64,000 nucleotides of DNA from PALSA-1296 sp038210275. Its GTDB lineage: Bacteria > Bacteroidota > Ignavibacteria > Palsa-1295. The notes below the pieces were generated by a model. The model did no database searches. It saw only the letters and a list, made by a program, of their open reading frames with translations, and was not told the DNA's origin. The stretch covers positions 73,379-137,378 of the forward strand of contig JBBQWV010000007.1 in NCBI GenBank assembly GCA_038210275.1, written 5' to 3'. The stretch's first letter is position 1; each line of letters begins with the position of its first letter. Shown piece by piece: positions 42,263 through 51,014 of the stretch. The translations under genes and the position numbers were made by a program.

Positions 42263-43405
42263 TCAATTCTCGGTAAAACTTGTAAATGTTTTCCCATCGA
42301 ATCGGTGCAAGCCTGTGTTTCTGGTGCCCACCCAAATATTCCCGTCCCTATCTTCAACCATGCACCAAACGGAATAATCACCCAAACCATCTTTCGTCGT
42401 AAAATTTCTAAACGATTTACCATCGACACGCCAAATACCCCCATCACCGCCAAACCCATTATCGTTCTCGCCTCCACTGAGCCAAATGTTTCCGGATCTA
42501 TCTACTAAGGCAGATAGTGCCATATCATTATTTACATGTTCGCTATCACTACCCTGTAGAAACTTGGAAAAAGTTTTTCCATCATAACGCCACATACCCT
42601 GATTTCTCGTGCCAATTAAAATATTGTGTCCTTTGTCCTCGAGCAGATAGCGTATCCAAGTTTGGCCACCGGGTTTGAAATTGACTATAGATTTTCCATC
42701 GTAGCAGCATAGGCCTTCAAACGCCATCGGTCCTGAGCCGAACCAGATGTTGCCGTTTTTATCTTCTAGCATACATTGAACACTTTTAAGAGTAAGCCTA
42801 CTCTTGTTGATTACGCTATCATGACCTAAAAAACGGGAGAAGGATGTCCCATCGTAACAATAAACACCACCAGTTGTGCCGAGCCAAATTTTTCCGGTTC
42901 TATCCTGCAACAAACTATAAACGTCATTTCCTAAGAATCGGTCATTAGCAGGTGAGTTATTTGAATGCAAATTATTCTCACCGGCTACAGTGATTGGAAT
43001 CGTAGTGAATTTATTTCCATCGTAAACACATACTCCTTTGTGAGTGCCAACCCAAATCTTCCCGCTCTTATCTTCTAAGATCGAATACACACTATTATGA
43101 CTCAATCCTTCGTTCACTGTAAAGTTGGTAAAAGTTTTCCCATCGTAGCGATACACTCCCTGTCCTTGCGGCTCGTTATTTACATTAGCACCTCCGATGC
43201 CGAACCAAAGGTTACCGGTATGATCCAGTAAGCAACAGTGGATATTGTCGTAAACCGTCGAAGGTTGTGTCTTAACAAGTTTCGGTTGGCAGGCACGGAT
43301 TATTGTTGGTTCACTTATAATTTCCTTAGATGGAGTTTTTGTTTGCCCATTGCAGGAGGTAATAAATATTAACAGTAGCAGCAGGGTGTATATTTGTTTT
43401 TGCAT
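42263..43405 (-). CDS. Lipoprotein with two-component-regulator-type propeller repeats
   Basis: 380 residues with lipobox IFITSCNG. At least seven repeats follow of the form DKSGKIWVGTHKGVCVYDGN, DRTGKIWLGTTGGVYCYDG, DKNGNIWFGSGP and DRDGNIWVGTRNTGLHRFDG, spaced about 45-50 residues. These are Reg_prop blades, best known from the sensor parts of hybrid two-component systems in Bacteroidota. Here no kinase is attached or adjacent, so it is a free lipid-anchored propeller, presumably binding a ligand or partner at the periplasmic or outer surface. Confidence 0.85.
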   Translation of the reverse strand: MQKQIYTLLLLLIFITSCNGQTKTPSKEIISEPTIIRACQPKLVKTQPSTVYDNIHCCLLDHTGNLWFGIGGANVNNEPQGQGVYRYDGKTFTNFTVNEGLSHNSVYSILEDKSGKIWVGTHKGVCVYDGNKFTTIPITVAGENNLHSNNSPANDRFLGNDVYSLLQDRTGKIWLGTTGGVYCYDGTSFSRFLGHDSVINKSRLTLKSVQCMLEDKNGNIWFGSGPMAFEGLCCYDGKSIVNFKPGGQTWIRYLLEDKGHNILIGTRNQGMWRYDGKTFSKFLQGSDSEHVNNDMALSALVDRSGNIWLSGGENDNGFGGDGGIWRVDGKSFRNFTTKDGLGDYSVWCMVEDRDGNIWVGTRNTGLHRFDGKTFTSFTEN

Positions 43406-43505
43406 GATTTGTTGTATGTCAATGAAGGGTATAGGTAATTATTACTCATGCTTCAAGAATACTCTCATGAATTACGCCGGAGCTCGTATTTAGTTACGAC
43501 AGTTT

Positions 43506-44321
43506 TTACAGCACAAATCCCAACCAAATGGCAATCACTCCACCCCAGAGCGTTGCGATCAGATTCGTGGCATTATTACCGATGAAGGATATGCCGGAGT
43601 GGAGAACTGCGCCATCGGTTTTTACTTCAGTGATCGTGCCATCCGGCAATTTATATTTTGCTTGAATCGTTGCGCCGATGATGCTATCGAGTAATGCGCC
43701 GCAGAATCCGCTGATGGTGATAACAGGAATAACTTTGACGAGTACGAGTCCGCAAAGAAGATCGGTATCTGCAAATTTAATAAGCGAGATCGCAGCGATG
43801 ACGAATGCGCCAATGATACTTGCAAGTATTCCGATGAGTGAGACTCCTCCGGAAAGACCTTTTGTTATCGGCTGAAATGTGAAAATATTATACGTTTTTT
43901 TGCTGAACCGTGTGCCGATCTCTGTTGCCCATGTATCGGCAGTTGCCGTTGCAAGTGCACCAAGAAATAAAAGAGAAATTTCTTCACGCAGATCGTGACG
44001 CAATGCGATAATGATAACGGCAATCGCTGGGTTAACTCCGTTGCAAAGAACCTGTTTCCAATTTCTCCGATCCCCACGCCTTTTGAAGGATGGGGTTAGG
44101 GGGTGGTTGAGTCTGCTTAGTAACGATCCGCTCAGAAAAAATGTCATGAGCAAAACCGATGCGCTGATTCCGCCAAACGCAAAAATACTACCGCCAATAA
44201 ATGTTGCAGCGATCATCCCCGATAGCGAAAGCATCCTCAGTTTATAGGCAATAAAAGAAATGATAAGCGCAGCAGCAAATGCGAAGATCAGATATGCAGT
44301 TGAACCGACAGAAAGATCCAT
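43506..44321 (-). CDS. DUF92 (TMEM19-like) membrane protein with an in-frame repeat insertion
   Basis: 271 residues with about six to seven membrane helices (AYLIFAFAAALIISFIAY, LLFLGALATATADTWATEIG, LIGILASIIGAFVIAAIS). The DUF92 signatures TADTWATEIG and FCGALLDSIIGATIQAKY are present. Between helices, residues about 72-87 read LNHPLTPSFKRRGDRR. Their DNA (44071-44108) matches the C-rich intergenic repeat at 56797-56919, so a repeat unit has been inserted without breaking the frame. Family members are linked to phytyl-phosphate kinase-like or unknown roles; function here is not established. Confidence 0.85.
   Translation of the reverse strand: MDLSVGSTAYLIFAFAAALIISFIAYKLRMLSLSGMIAATFIGGSIFAFGGISASVLLMTFFLSGSLLSRLNHPLTPSFKRRGDRRNWKQVLCNGVNPAIAVIIIALRHDLREEISLLFLGALATATADTWATEIGTRFSKKTYNIFTFQPITKGLSGGVSLIGILASIIGAFVIAAISLIKFADTDLLCGLVLVKVIPVITISGFCGALLDSIIGATIQAKYKLPDGTITEVKTDGAVLHSGISFIGNNATNLIATLWGGVIAIWLGFVL
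44071..44108. repeat. C-rich intergenic-type repeat inside the DUF92 reading frame
   Basis: Read on the minus strand, AACCACCCCCTAACCCCATC then CTTCAAAAGGCGTGGGGA parallels AACCACCCCCCAAACCCCCT then CCTTGAAAAGGAGGGGGA at 56797 onwards. The element supplies about 12-13 extra codons in a loop of the membrane protein. Confidence 0.7.
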
Positions 44322-44332
44322 GATGGATAAAC

Positions 44333-47300
44333 CTATTTATACTTTATGAAATGTGCTGCCGATTTTTTCCCTACCCCTTCAACTTCGATAGTATAAGTGC
44401 CGGATGAAAGTGTCCGTACATCAAGGGTGGTTTGCAATTTTCCTTTATTAATATGGAATGTGCGTCGGATAGACTTTTCTCCCAGTGAATTGGAAATGAT
44501 GACAGAAATATCCTGTTCTTGTTTTGAATCTAATTCAAGAATAAGTTCTGCCATTGCGGGATTCGGATGAACGGAAACATTATCGAACGGTAATTTTCCG
44601 CGCAGATAATTACCAAGTGTGAAATCTCCGCACAGCATGGTATAAGTAAAGACCGAACCATTCTCTTCGAGAATATCTCTACAGGGACTGAAATCAGAAT
44701 CAGCCAAATTCAATTGCACATTGCTGAGCGTAAGGAAATCGGTAGAATCATTTGTTAGATATACATTAAATCTCAACTTCGCAATCATTCCGTTTGTGAC
44801 GGATATAAACGGCGCACCGGTGATATGCAAATGACCTCCTGCAAAAGTCAGAGAATTGTTTCCGAGATAGTCTTTGTATTCAAGCAGATCATTATTCTCG
44901 CTGAGATCAACATCGATCGTCTTCACACTTCCGATATCTTCATCGGTATGCAGTTCAAATTCTATGATCGCACCTGCTGAACCGGTGATCAGTGCGGGTG
45001 CAAGATAGATGTGATGAACAAGCGGGTAGTTATATTTGCATATCAGCTGCACTTGTTTCGATCTATTTGCATCATTTCCCCAAATCGAAATGGATCCCGA
45101 TGAGAACAGCTTCCTTCCAATAGTATCAAGAAAAGTAACGATAGGTATTTTGCCGGTATCTCCGGGTGGAATAAGCAGGGGCAGCATCATAGTACCAGCG
45201 CCAAATCCTAAACCGCTTATCGTAGTGCTATCGATCCGAAGCGTATCGCAGCCGCTATTAATAAAGATAACAAGGCTATCACGAGAAACACAAAACGAAC
45301 GCGAGCCAAAATTAAGAGAGTCGGAAAGAGGAGTAATTATCGCAGTCCCATTTCCGACAGTGCCGTTTAAAGGCAGAGCGATTACCGTTGAATCGGATAA
45401 ATTATTGATCGAATGCGCAGCGATCAAAACGCTTCCGTTCTTTGCTCCTTTGGTCAGTGGCGTGAGGTAAATAATAAAATGTGTGGTATCACCTGGAGCA
45501 AGAAATCCCGCGCGTAATCCTCGTGAAGAATAATCTTGAACTGAAAGCAGCGATGCATTATCTATAATAAGTGTATCACATCCGTTATTGGTTATGAATC
45601 CGGCAAGTGAATCTTCACTTGAGCAGATCGTCATCGGAGCAAAACCAAACGACGGAGGAGCGACGCTTAGAATACCTCTTCCATCCCCGACAAAACCATC
45701 TATTGATAAAACTTTTGAAGATGAATCCACAGGATTATTAATAGAATGCGCGGTGATCCGGATGTTTCCGTTCTTCGCGCCTTTGGTTTTGGGTTTCAGA
45801 TAAATTGTAAATCGCAGCGTATCACTTGGCGCAAGAAATCCGGATCGTAAACCTGTTGCCGAATAATCTGTTGCCGCAACGAGCGAGACATTATCAATAA
45901 TAAGCGTATCACATCCGGTATTCGTAATTAATCCGGTAAGAGAATCACCCAAAGAGCAGATCGTCTTCGACGTAAAAATAAGCGACGGAGGCTCCGCAGA
46001 AAGAACTCCCGTTCCATCACCGACTGTGCCACTGAGCGGAATAATTTTTGTAATTAATACTGATGGAGAGTGAAGAGAATGCGCGACGATCTTCACACTT
46101 CCATTTTTAGTACCTTTGGTAAGCGGCGTAAGATAGACCGTAAAAAACATTGTATCACCGGGAGCAAGCTGACGCTTGACCAATCCGATAGCAGAGTAGT
46201 CCGCGCCCGTTTGCAATAAAGCCTCATCAATAACCAGATCGTCACAGCCGATATTGATAAAAAATCCTCTAAGTGAGTCTTGGGATGAGCAAATAGTCAT
46301 CCGAGGAAAATTTAATGCTGCGGAATTTGCCGCCAGCACACCCACACCATACCCAACCAAACCGCTAAGTGGAATATTCGTTGTTAAGGTTGACGCCGGA
46401 TCATGGAGTGAATGTTCCGTAATCTGAAGGCTTCCATTTTTGCCGCCAACAGTTTGCGGGTTGAGATAGATCGTATAATAAATAGTGTCGCCCGGCACAA
46501 GGATACCTGTTCGAAGTCCCGATGAATTGAATTCTGAACCAGCGACTAAGAGCGCTTGATCGATCACCAACGTATCGCATCCGGTATTCGTATAAAATCC
46601 TTTGAGAGAGTCTTTAGCGGAGCAGATCGTTGTCGAAATGAAGTTCATCGCAGTTGGCTTCGCCAAAAGAAAACCCTCACATTCGATATCACCATCAACA
46701 AGCACTACTCCCCAAATGCTATTGCTTTTATTATTAGGATTGAAATAACTGTCGAATTCCAGTTGAAGAAAATTATCCTGCGGCTGAACCAACGACCTGA
46801 TATTTGAGAGCGCATCAGCCTGTCCCATCGGCGCATCTTCTTTATCACTTCCTAAACCATGAAGAAAAGTATTGTCATAATAGAAATTGGCAAAAGGTCC
46901 GCCACAATCTCCGCTATTAGGTTCGGGTCCGAAGATCTTTCCAAGATATGTATTATTGCAGCGAACTTCCTCCGCGTCAGCATCATTACAGATATAGCCT
47001 CCGTAGATAGCAAGCCCAAGATCTTTTTTTCCCGGCGCATGAAAAGAAATAGGAACAGTAAAATTCATTTTGCCTGCAAAACTAGCGGCATTCAGGAAAA
47101 CGCTGACTCTCGTTTTAAAAGTCGTCGGCAATTCGTAAGCGATCAAAAGATAAAAATCAGTATATCTTCCGTTCGTTGAGACCTGACCAGGCACCGTCAA
47201 TGTTTGTGCTTGCTGCGAAGGGGTGATTGATTTGAGAACATCAATTGCATGTACTGTTGCGGGGTTGCCATAGATCGAAAAAAATGTTGGTGTGACGACA

Positions 47301-47650
47301 TTGGACGCATTGAATGTAAACGGTTGTCCGTTCAGTGTTACGGTCAGCGGGGTAAGGCTATGGAAATCGCCGGCAAAGAGAGTCGCCTTGCGTATCGTAG
47401 CATTTGCAGGAATACGAAGTTGGATCGTTCCTGTACCAGCGCCGTTATAAATTGGAGCATATCCGCCTGCCGTAATGCCGCCGAAGAAGCTATCCTGATA
47501 ATATAATATCTGCGCCTGAACATGCTCCCCAAAACAAAGAAGAAAAACTATGGCAACAACTTTTATAATGGGCAAAAGGAAGAACCGAAAAGCAGATCGT
47601 TGTGCTTCAGGTTTGGAAACTGAACAACCGGAGGGATTCATACAAAGCAT
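44333..47650 (-). CDS. T9SS-secreted choice-of-anchor-D-type repeat protein
   Basis: About 1105 residues from the ATG at 47650. This start is chosen because a TATATTTG promoter box ends only 6 nt before it, ruling out 47710. After a membrane-inserting signal (FFLLPIIKVVAIVFLLCFG ... AQ) and a domain of about 290 residues come four full and one partial repeats with a period near 104 residues. Each has TICSSxDSLxGFxTNxGCDTL, a paired-cysteine motif, and LAPGDTxxFxIYLxP, i.e. Ig-like ASPM/SPD-2/Hydin-type modules. A T9SS sorting domain ends it (VHPNPAMAELILELDS ... LSSGTYTIEVEGVG). Large surface protein; role unknown. Confidence 0.85.
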   Translation of the reverse strand: MLCMNPSGCSVSKPEAQRSAFRFFLLPIIKVVAIVFLLCFGEHVQAQILYYQDSFFGGITAGGYAPIYNGAGTGTIQLRIPANATIRKATLFAGDFHSLTPLTVTLNGQPFTFNASNVVTPTFFSIYGNPATVHAIDVLKSITPSQQAQTLTVPGQVSTNGRYTDFYLLIAYELPTTFKTRVSVFLNAASFAGKMNFTVPISFHAPGKKDLGLAIYGGYICNDADAEEVRCNNTYLGKIFGPEPNSGDCGGPFANFYYDNTFLHGLGSDKEDAPMGQADALSNIRSLVQPQDNFLQLEFDSYFNPNNKSNSIWGVVLVDGDIECEGFLLAKPTAMNFISTTICSAKDSLKGFYTNTGCDTLVIDQALLVAGSEFNSSGLRTGILVPGDTIYYTIYLNPQTVGGKNGSLQITEHSLHDPASTLTTNIPLSGLVGYGVGVLAANSAALNFPRMTICSSQDSLRGFFINIGCDDLVIDEALLQTGADYSAIGLVKRQLAPGDTMFFTVYLTPLTKGTKNGSVKIVAHSLHSPSVLITKIIPLSGTVGDGTGVLSAEPPSLIFTSKTICSLGDSLTGLITNTGCDTLIIDNVSLVAATDYSATGLRSGFLAPSDTLRFTIYLKPKTKGAKNGNIRITAHSINNPVDSSSKVLSIDGFVGDGRGILSVAPPSFGFAPMTICSSEDSLAGFITNNGCDTLIIDNASLLSVQDYSSRGLRAGFLAPGDTTHFIIYLTPLTKGAKNGSVLIAAHSINNLSDSTVIALPLNGTVGNGTAIITPLSDSLNFGSRSFCVSRDSLVIFINSGCDTLRIDSTTISGLGFGAGTMMLPLLIPPGDTGKIPIVTFLDTIGRKLFSSGSISIWGNDANRSKQVQLICKYNYPLVHHIYLAPALITGSAGAIIEFELHTDEDIGSVKTIDVDLSENNDLLEYKDYLGNNSLTFAGGHLHITGAPFISVTNGMIAKLRFNVYLTNDSTDFLTLSNVQLNLADSDFSPCRDILEENGSVFTYTMLCGDFTLGNYLRGKLPFDNVSVHPNPAMAELILELDSKQEQDISVIISNSLGEKSIRRTFHINKGKLQTTLDVRTLSSGTYTIEVEGVGKKSAAHFIKYK

Positions 47651-47656
47651 GATAAA

Positions 47657-47664
47657 CAAATATA
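47657..47664 (-). promoter_or_regulatory. TAnnTTTG box 6 nt before a start codon
   Basis: The minus-strand TATATTTG is followed by TTTATC and the ATG at 47650. Since the transcription start usually lies about 5-7 nt after this box, the mRNA would be leaderless or nearly so. Confidence 0.6.
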
Positions 47665-47726
47665 CGCAATTTCTGATATAAAAGCAGATAATGAGCGGTT
47701 TGCGAATCATTCGAGAGATTTACCCG

Positions 47727-47734
47727 TATTTTTG
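47727..47734 (+). promoter_or_regulatory. TAnnTTTG box 9 nt before the flippase start
   Basis: TATTTTTG is followed by AACCCACAC and the ATG at 47744. It supports 47744 over the TTG at 47732, which lies within the box. Confidence 0.5.
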
Positions 47735-47743
47735 AACCCACAC

Positions 47744-49273
47744 ATGCGCAAAGAACTCGCTGCACTATCGAAAGAAACGCTGATCTACGGAGGCAGCACG
47801 GTTGTCGTGCGGTTTCTGAATTTTCTGCTTACGCCATTTTATATTAATGTTCTTGCCACAACAGCCGAGTATGGCGTTGCCGGTTCGCTTTATGCGTGGA
47901 TCGCTTTTTTGAATGTCATTTATCCTCTCGGCTTAGAAGGCGCATTCTTCCGTTACGCATCTCGCGGAGAAACAGAAGTTGTTGATCCGGCAAAAGAGAA
48001 AAAACTTTTCAGTTCGTCATTTAACCTTCTTGCAGTATTTGGGATTGTTCTCTCGCTTATCATTTTCTTTTTAGCACCAGTGATCGCTCCGGCGATCTTT
48101 CATGATCCGAACGTTGATATTACGCCTCAGCTTCCCGTCTTTATCCGCATTCTGTGCTACTCATCCGTTATTATGCTCTTCGATAGTCTTGCCGTTCTGC
48201 CATTCGCTGCATTGCGATTGGAGCGCAGAGCAAAACTTTTCGGCATGATAAAAATCATTAATGTGATTACGATGCTTGCGCTGAATTTTATTCTCATCAT
48301 CGGACTTCGGAGCGGCGTTGAAGGAATCTTCATTGCGAATATGATCGCATCGGTGGTGACGTTCCTGATTCTCATTCCGTCATTTATCAAAAAATGGTCT
48401 TTGCAATTTGATCGTACTGCAACCGGAAAAATGCTTCCGTTCGGATTAACAAACGTGCCTGCATATCTCGGAGCGATGATGGTGCAGGTGATAGACCGCC
48501 CCATCGTGCAGATGTATCTTGGCTTGGGTGCAGTGGGAGTCTATCAGGCAAATTACCGCATGGGATTTATCATGATGGTATTTGTCAGTCTGTTCGAATA
48601 TGCCTGGCGTCCGTTCTTTATGCGTCAACATAAAACCAATGACGAACAGGCGCGAAAACTTTTTGCGACGATCTTCACCTACTTCATGCTCATTTCATTG
48701 GTGGCATTTTTGCTGCTTGCATTTTTCCTTCCGTATATACTGACGACTCCGATCATGGGAAGGCAGTTGCTTCCGATGCGATATATGTATGGCATGAGTA
48801 TTATTCCCGTCGTGCTTTTTGCTTATATCTTTCAGGGCATGTACACCAACTTTATTGCGGGTATATATATAGAAGAGAAAAATAAAATGTTGCCGCTTAT
48901 TACCGGGCTTGGTGCTGCGACAAATGTCATTGTCAATCTTCTTCTCATTCCATCAATGGGCATAATGGGTGCTGCAATTGCAACACTTGCTGCATATATT
49001 GTGATGGCATTAGGGATCTATCGTGTTTCACAAAGAGCATATCCTATTGCCTATGATTGGAGCAGAGTAGGGAAGCTATTCGGAATCGTCCTTGCTTCCT
49101 ACGGAATCGAAAGAATTTTTGTGCTTGAAAATATTATCGCCGAAGGGCTTGCGACTTTCCTTTTGCGTGTGGGTTTAACTATTGCAGTGGTTGCTGCTTT
49201 GTTCCTCTTCGGATTTCTTTCCGAACGGGAAAAGAATTTCTTGAAAAGTATCGGAAAAAAAATTGGATTATAG
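47744..49273 (+). CDS. Polysaccharide/oligosaccharide flippase (MATE/MOP superfamily)
   Basis: 509 residues from the ATG at 47744, with 12-14 predicted membrane helices. The N-terminal LSKETLIYGGSTVVVRFLNF LLTP segment and YGVAGSLYAWIAFLNVIYPL are typical of Wzx-like polysaccharide biosynthesis proteins. The terminal part (PLITGLGAATNVIVNLLLIP, GIMGAAIATLAAYIVMA) matches the family's C-terminal domain. It would move lipid-linked sugars across the inner membrane. No glycosyltransferase genes are adjacent. One base separates its stop from the next gene, so they form an operon. Confidence 0.9.
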   Translation: MRKELAALSKETLIYGGSTVVVRFLNFLLTPFYINVLATTAEYGVAGSLYAWIAFLNVIYPLGLEGAFFRYASRGETEVVDPAKEKKLFSSSFNLLAVFGIVLSLIIFFLAPVIAPAIFHDPNVDITPQLPVFIRILCYSSVIMLFDSLAVLPFAALRLERRAKLFGMIKIINVITMLALNFILIIGLRSGVEGIFIANMIASVVTFLILIPSFIKKWSLQFDRTATGKMLPFGLTNVPAYLGAMMVQVIDRPIVQMYLGLGAVGVYQANYRMGFIMMVFVSLFEYAWRPFFMRQHKTNDEQARKLFATIFTYFMLISLVAFLLLAFFLPYILTTPIMGRQLLPMRYMYGMSIIPVVLFAYIFQGMYTNFIAGIYIEEKNKMLPLITGLGAATNVIVNLLLIPSMGIMGAAIATLAAYIVMALGIYRVSQRAYPIAYDWSRVGKLFGIVLASYGIERIFVLENIIAEGLATFLLRVGLTIAVVAALFLFGFLSEREKNFLKSIGKKIGL

Positions 49274-49274
49274 T

Positions 49275-50342
49275 ATGCTGAGAATGCTCATCATATTTTT
49301 ACTCCTCCCTGTTGTTGGATTCTCGCAACAGTATTGGAATTCGGATGGCTTCAATCGTAGGGAGATGAAGCGGCTGGCGATGATGCCGAATGTCTCTGAA
49401 TATACTGTCGAACGCACATACCCTCATGCTGATTCACCCTATGTCTTTACGGATAAGAAAAATAAGCGACATCGTTTTTATCAGAAAGAAAGCTATATCA
49501 ATAGCATGGGTGAAGATAAGACCGGAATCATCCGGCATGTAAAATTCGAGCGGCGCAACGACAGCATTCTGGTTACCGAAGGCTCAGTACATTCACGCAA
49601 CCTTGAAGATATTGAGCCCGGTATGAGATATCTTCTTGCATACGTATTCAATTCTCACGGAAAAATACTTTATCAGTACGGCAGAGAATACCGCTACGAT
49701 CCTTTAGGTTATCTTTCCGAAGAGCGTGATCTTATGACAGATAGTCCCGGCTATTACCTGAGTTTAGTGCATCATCCTAATGCAAAGGGAAAAGATACGT
49801 TGATAGAAGAATATTATGGTTCAGATCTTGCGAAGCGTTCTTATACAAGAATTTGCTATGACGAAGTTGATAGCGTTACCAAATACGAAGTATATAATAT
49901 CCGCTATCCGCAAAAAGATTATATCCTTGCAAACGGCACGATGAAGTTTGTTTTTTCTGCCGATCACCGGATAAAAAGAATGATGCTTGCCGGAGGAAAA
50001 AATTATGCTGCAATTCCCGATTCATTCTTTTATAACGGAATGGTTGATACATTCTTTATCGACAGGAAAGGACATTATCTAGGGAAATCATCAAATGGTT
50101 TTCATTATACGAAAGATGACCAACCGCTACGTTTTCTTGCAAAAGGAGAGGGATATGATTATGATGAAACATACTTATACGATGAGCGCGGAAATATTTC
50201 CGAGATCGTTTGGTACTCCGATTTAATTAAATATCGCGAAGTCTTTACCTATGATAAAGAAGGAAAACCTCTTAGGCAGATTCGTTATAGCCCCGATGGA
50301 CTGGAGCGAAGAGTTTTGAAATACAGCTATACTTACAAATAA
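49275..50342 (+). CDS. Secreted YD-repeat-like protein of unknown function
   Basis: 355 residues from the ATG at 49275, just after the flippase stop at 49273. It has a signal peptide (LRMLIIFLLLPVVGFSQQ). The mature chain contains short beta-hairpin units: QYGREYRYDPLGYLSEERD, ETYLYDERGNISEIVWYSD and EVFTYDKEGKPLRQIRY. These resemble RHS/YD repeats such as occur singly in Bacteroidota periplasmic proteins. It is co-transcribed with the flippase, suggesting an envelope role; no function is assigned. Confidence 0.75.
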   Translation: MLRMLIIFLLLPVVGFSQQYWNSDGFNRREMKRLAMMPNVSEYTVERTYPHADSPYVFTDKKNKRHRFYQKESYINSMGEDKTGIIRHVKFERRNDSILVTEGSVHSRNLEDIEPGMRYLLAYVFNSHGKILYQYGREYRYDPLGYLSEERDLMTDSPGYYLSLVHHPNAKGKDTLIEEYYGSDLAKRSYTRICYDEVDSVTKYEVYNIRYPQKDYILANGTMKFVFSADHRIKRMMLAGGKNYAAIPDSFFYNGMVDTFFIDRKGHYLGKSSNGFHYTKDDQPLRFLAKGEGYDYDETYLYDERGNISEIVWYSDLIKYREVFTYDKEGKPLRQIRYSPDGLERRVLKYSYTYK

Positions 50343-50343
50343 T

Positions 50344-50568
50344 TTACAGCGTCATCTTCAGATAACTATCACCTGCGGCTGCAACCGAGGTAGGTCTCAC
50401 ATACGTAGCTAAGGAAATTTTACCCAGCACTACTTCGCGGGCAAGATTATTTGCTAAGACGGAGTCAGGCATTGCATAGCACAGTTCAGGTCCTGAATGA
50501 GCAGTGTTGCTTGGAGTCTGCAGAATATTTTCTGCCTGATATTGAGAGAAATCGTTACAGTACAGCAT
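50344..50568 (-). CDS. Small hypothetical or remnant protein
   Basis: 74 residues. The latter part (VLANNLAREVVLGKISLATY, VRPTSVAAAGDSYLKMTL) reads like genuine coding sequence, whereas the first 20 residues do not. It converges with the gene ending at 50342 and has the same orientation as the phage-type genes further right. It could be the 3' remnant of a phage-type gene. I recognise no family and rate this low. Confidence 0.35.
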   Translation of the reverse strand: MLYCNDFSQYQAENILQTPSNTAHSGPELCYAMPDSVLANNLAREVVLGKISLATYVRPTSVAAAGDSYLKMTL

Positions 50569-50848
50569 TGTAAGCTACTTTTCCGAGGGGGTGAAAAACG
50601 GAAATGATAGATAAATGTAACCGCCGTGGTTAGGGGAAAGTTCACGGAATTGGGGATAACTCTGTCTCCCAATAGTGTCATTCCGATGAGGGTTTCAGCC
50701 CGACGAAGCAATCCCCTAAATTTACCACCCACGCATTGCCCCCCAAAAAAAATCTTTCAATCCCATTTAAACTTTTTCAATATTCAGGTCTCAAAGTAAC
50801 TGAATAGGGGTATGTGTGAAATATCATACTATTCATTACATTAAAGCT

Positions 50849-50954
50849 TGTGATCGCGTCGAACTAACGCATCACACAGATTCTTTCGGGGGAAAGAATG
50901 CAAGGGCGGTGAAGGAGGATGCATCAATTGAAGCATTCGCCGAAGCCGCCCTTG
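50849..50954 (+). ncRNA. Candidate structured RNA: three tandem hairpins
   Basis: Hairpin 1 is TGTGATCGCGT / ACGCATCACA with one bulge (50849-50876). Hairpin 2 is TTCTTTC-GGGG-GAAAGAA (50881-50898). Hairpin 3 has CAAGGGCGG (50901-50909) pairing with CCGCCCTTG (50946-50954) around an inner GATGC/GCATT pairing. They follow each other with only 2-4 nt between. No known riboswitch or RNA family was recognised. The strand is assumed from the downstream gene. Confidence 0.35.
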
Positions 50955-50959
50955 TGCTA

Positions 50960-50994
50960 TTTGGGATATGAGTCTTCTCTATTGCGTATCTTTG
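50960..50994 (+). promoter_or_regulatory. Bacteroidota-type promoter
   Basis: TTTG (50960-50963) is followed after 23 nt by TATCTTTG (50987-50994), 20 nt before the ATG at 51015. The GGATATTTATT leader holds a weak ribosome binding site. Confidence 0.6.
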
Positions 50995-51014
50995 TCCCTG
51001 AAAGGATATTTATT

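Larger units (their letters stand above)
50569..51014. other. Intergenic region with repeat relic and candidate structured RNA
   Basis: The left part has a relic of the REP-like element (about 50679-50715). The right part has three consecutive hairpins (50849-50954) and then a promoter (50960-50994) for the downstream membrane protein gene. No convincing protein gene is seen on either strand. Confidence 0.5.

Noticed and set aside
42184..42477. 97-codon minus-strand frame overlapping the end of the Reg_prop lipoprotein
   Set aside because: It is an alternative frame of the propeller repeats and continues into AT-rich non-coding DNA.
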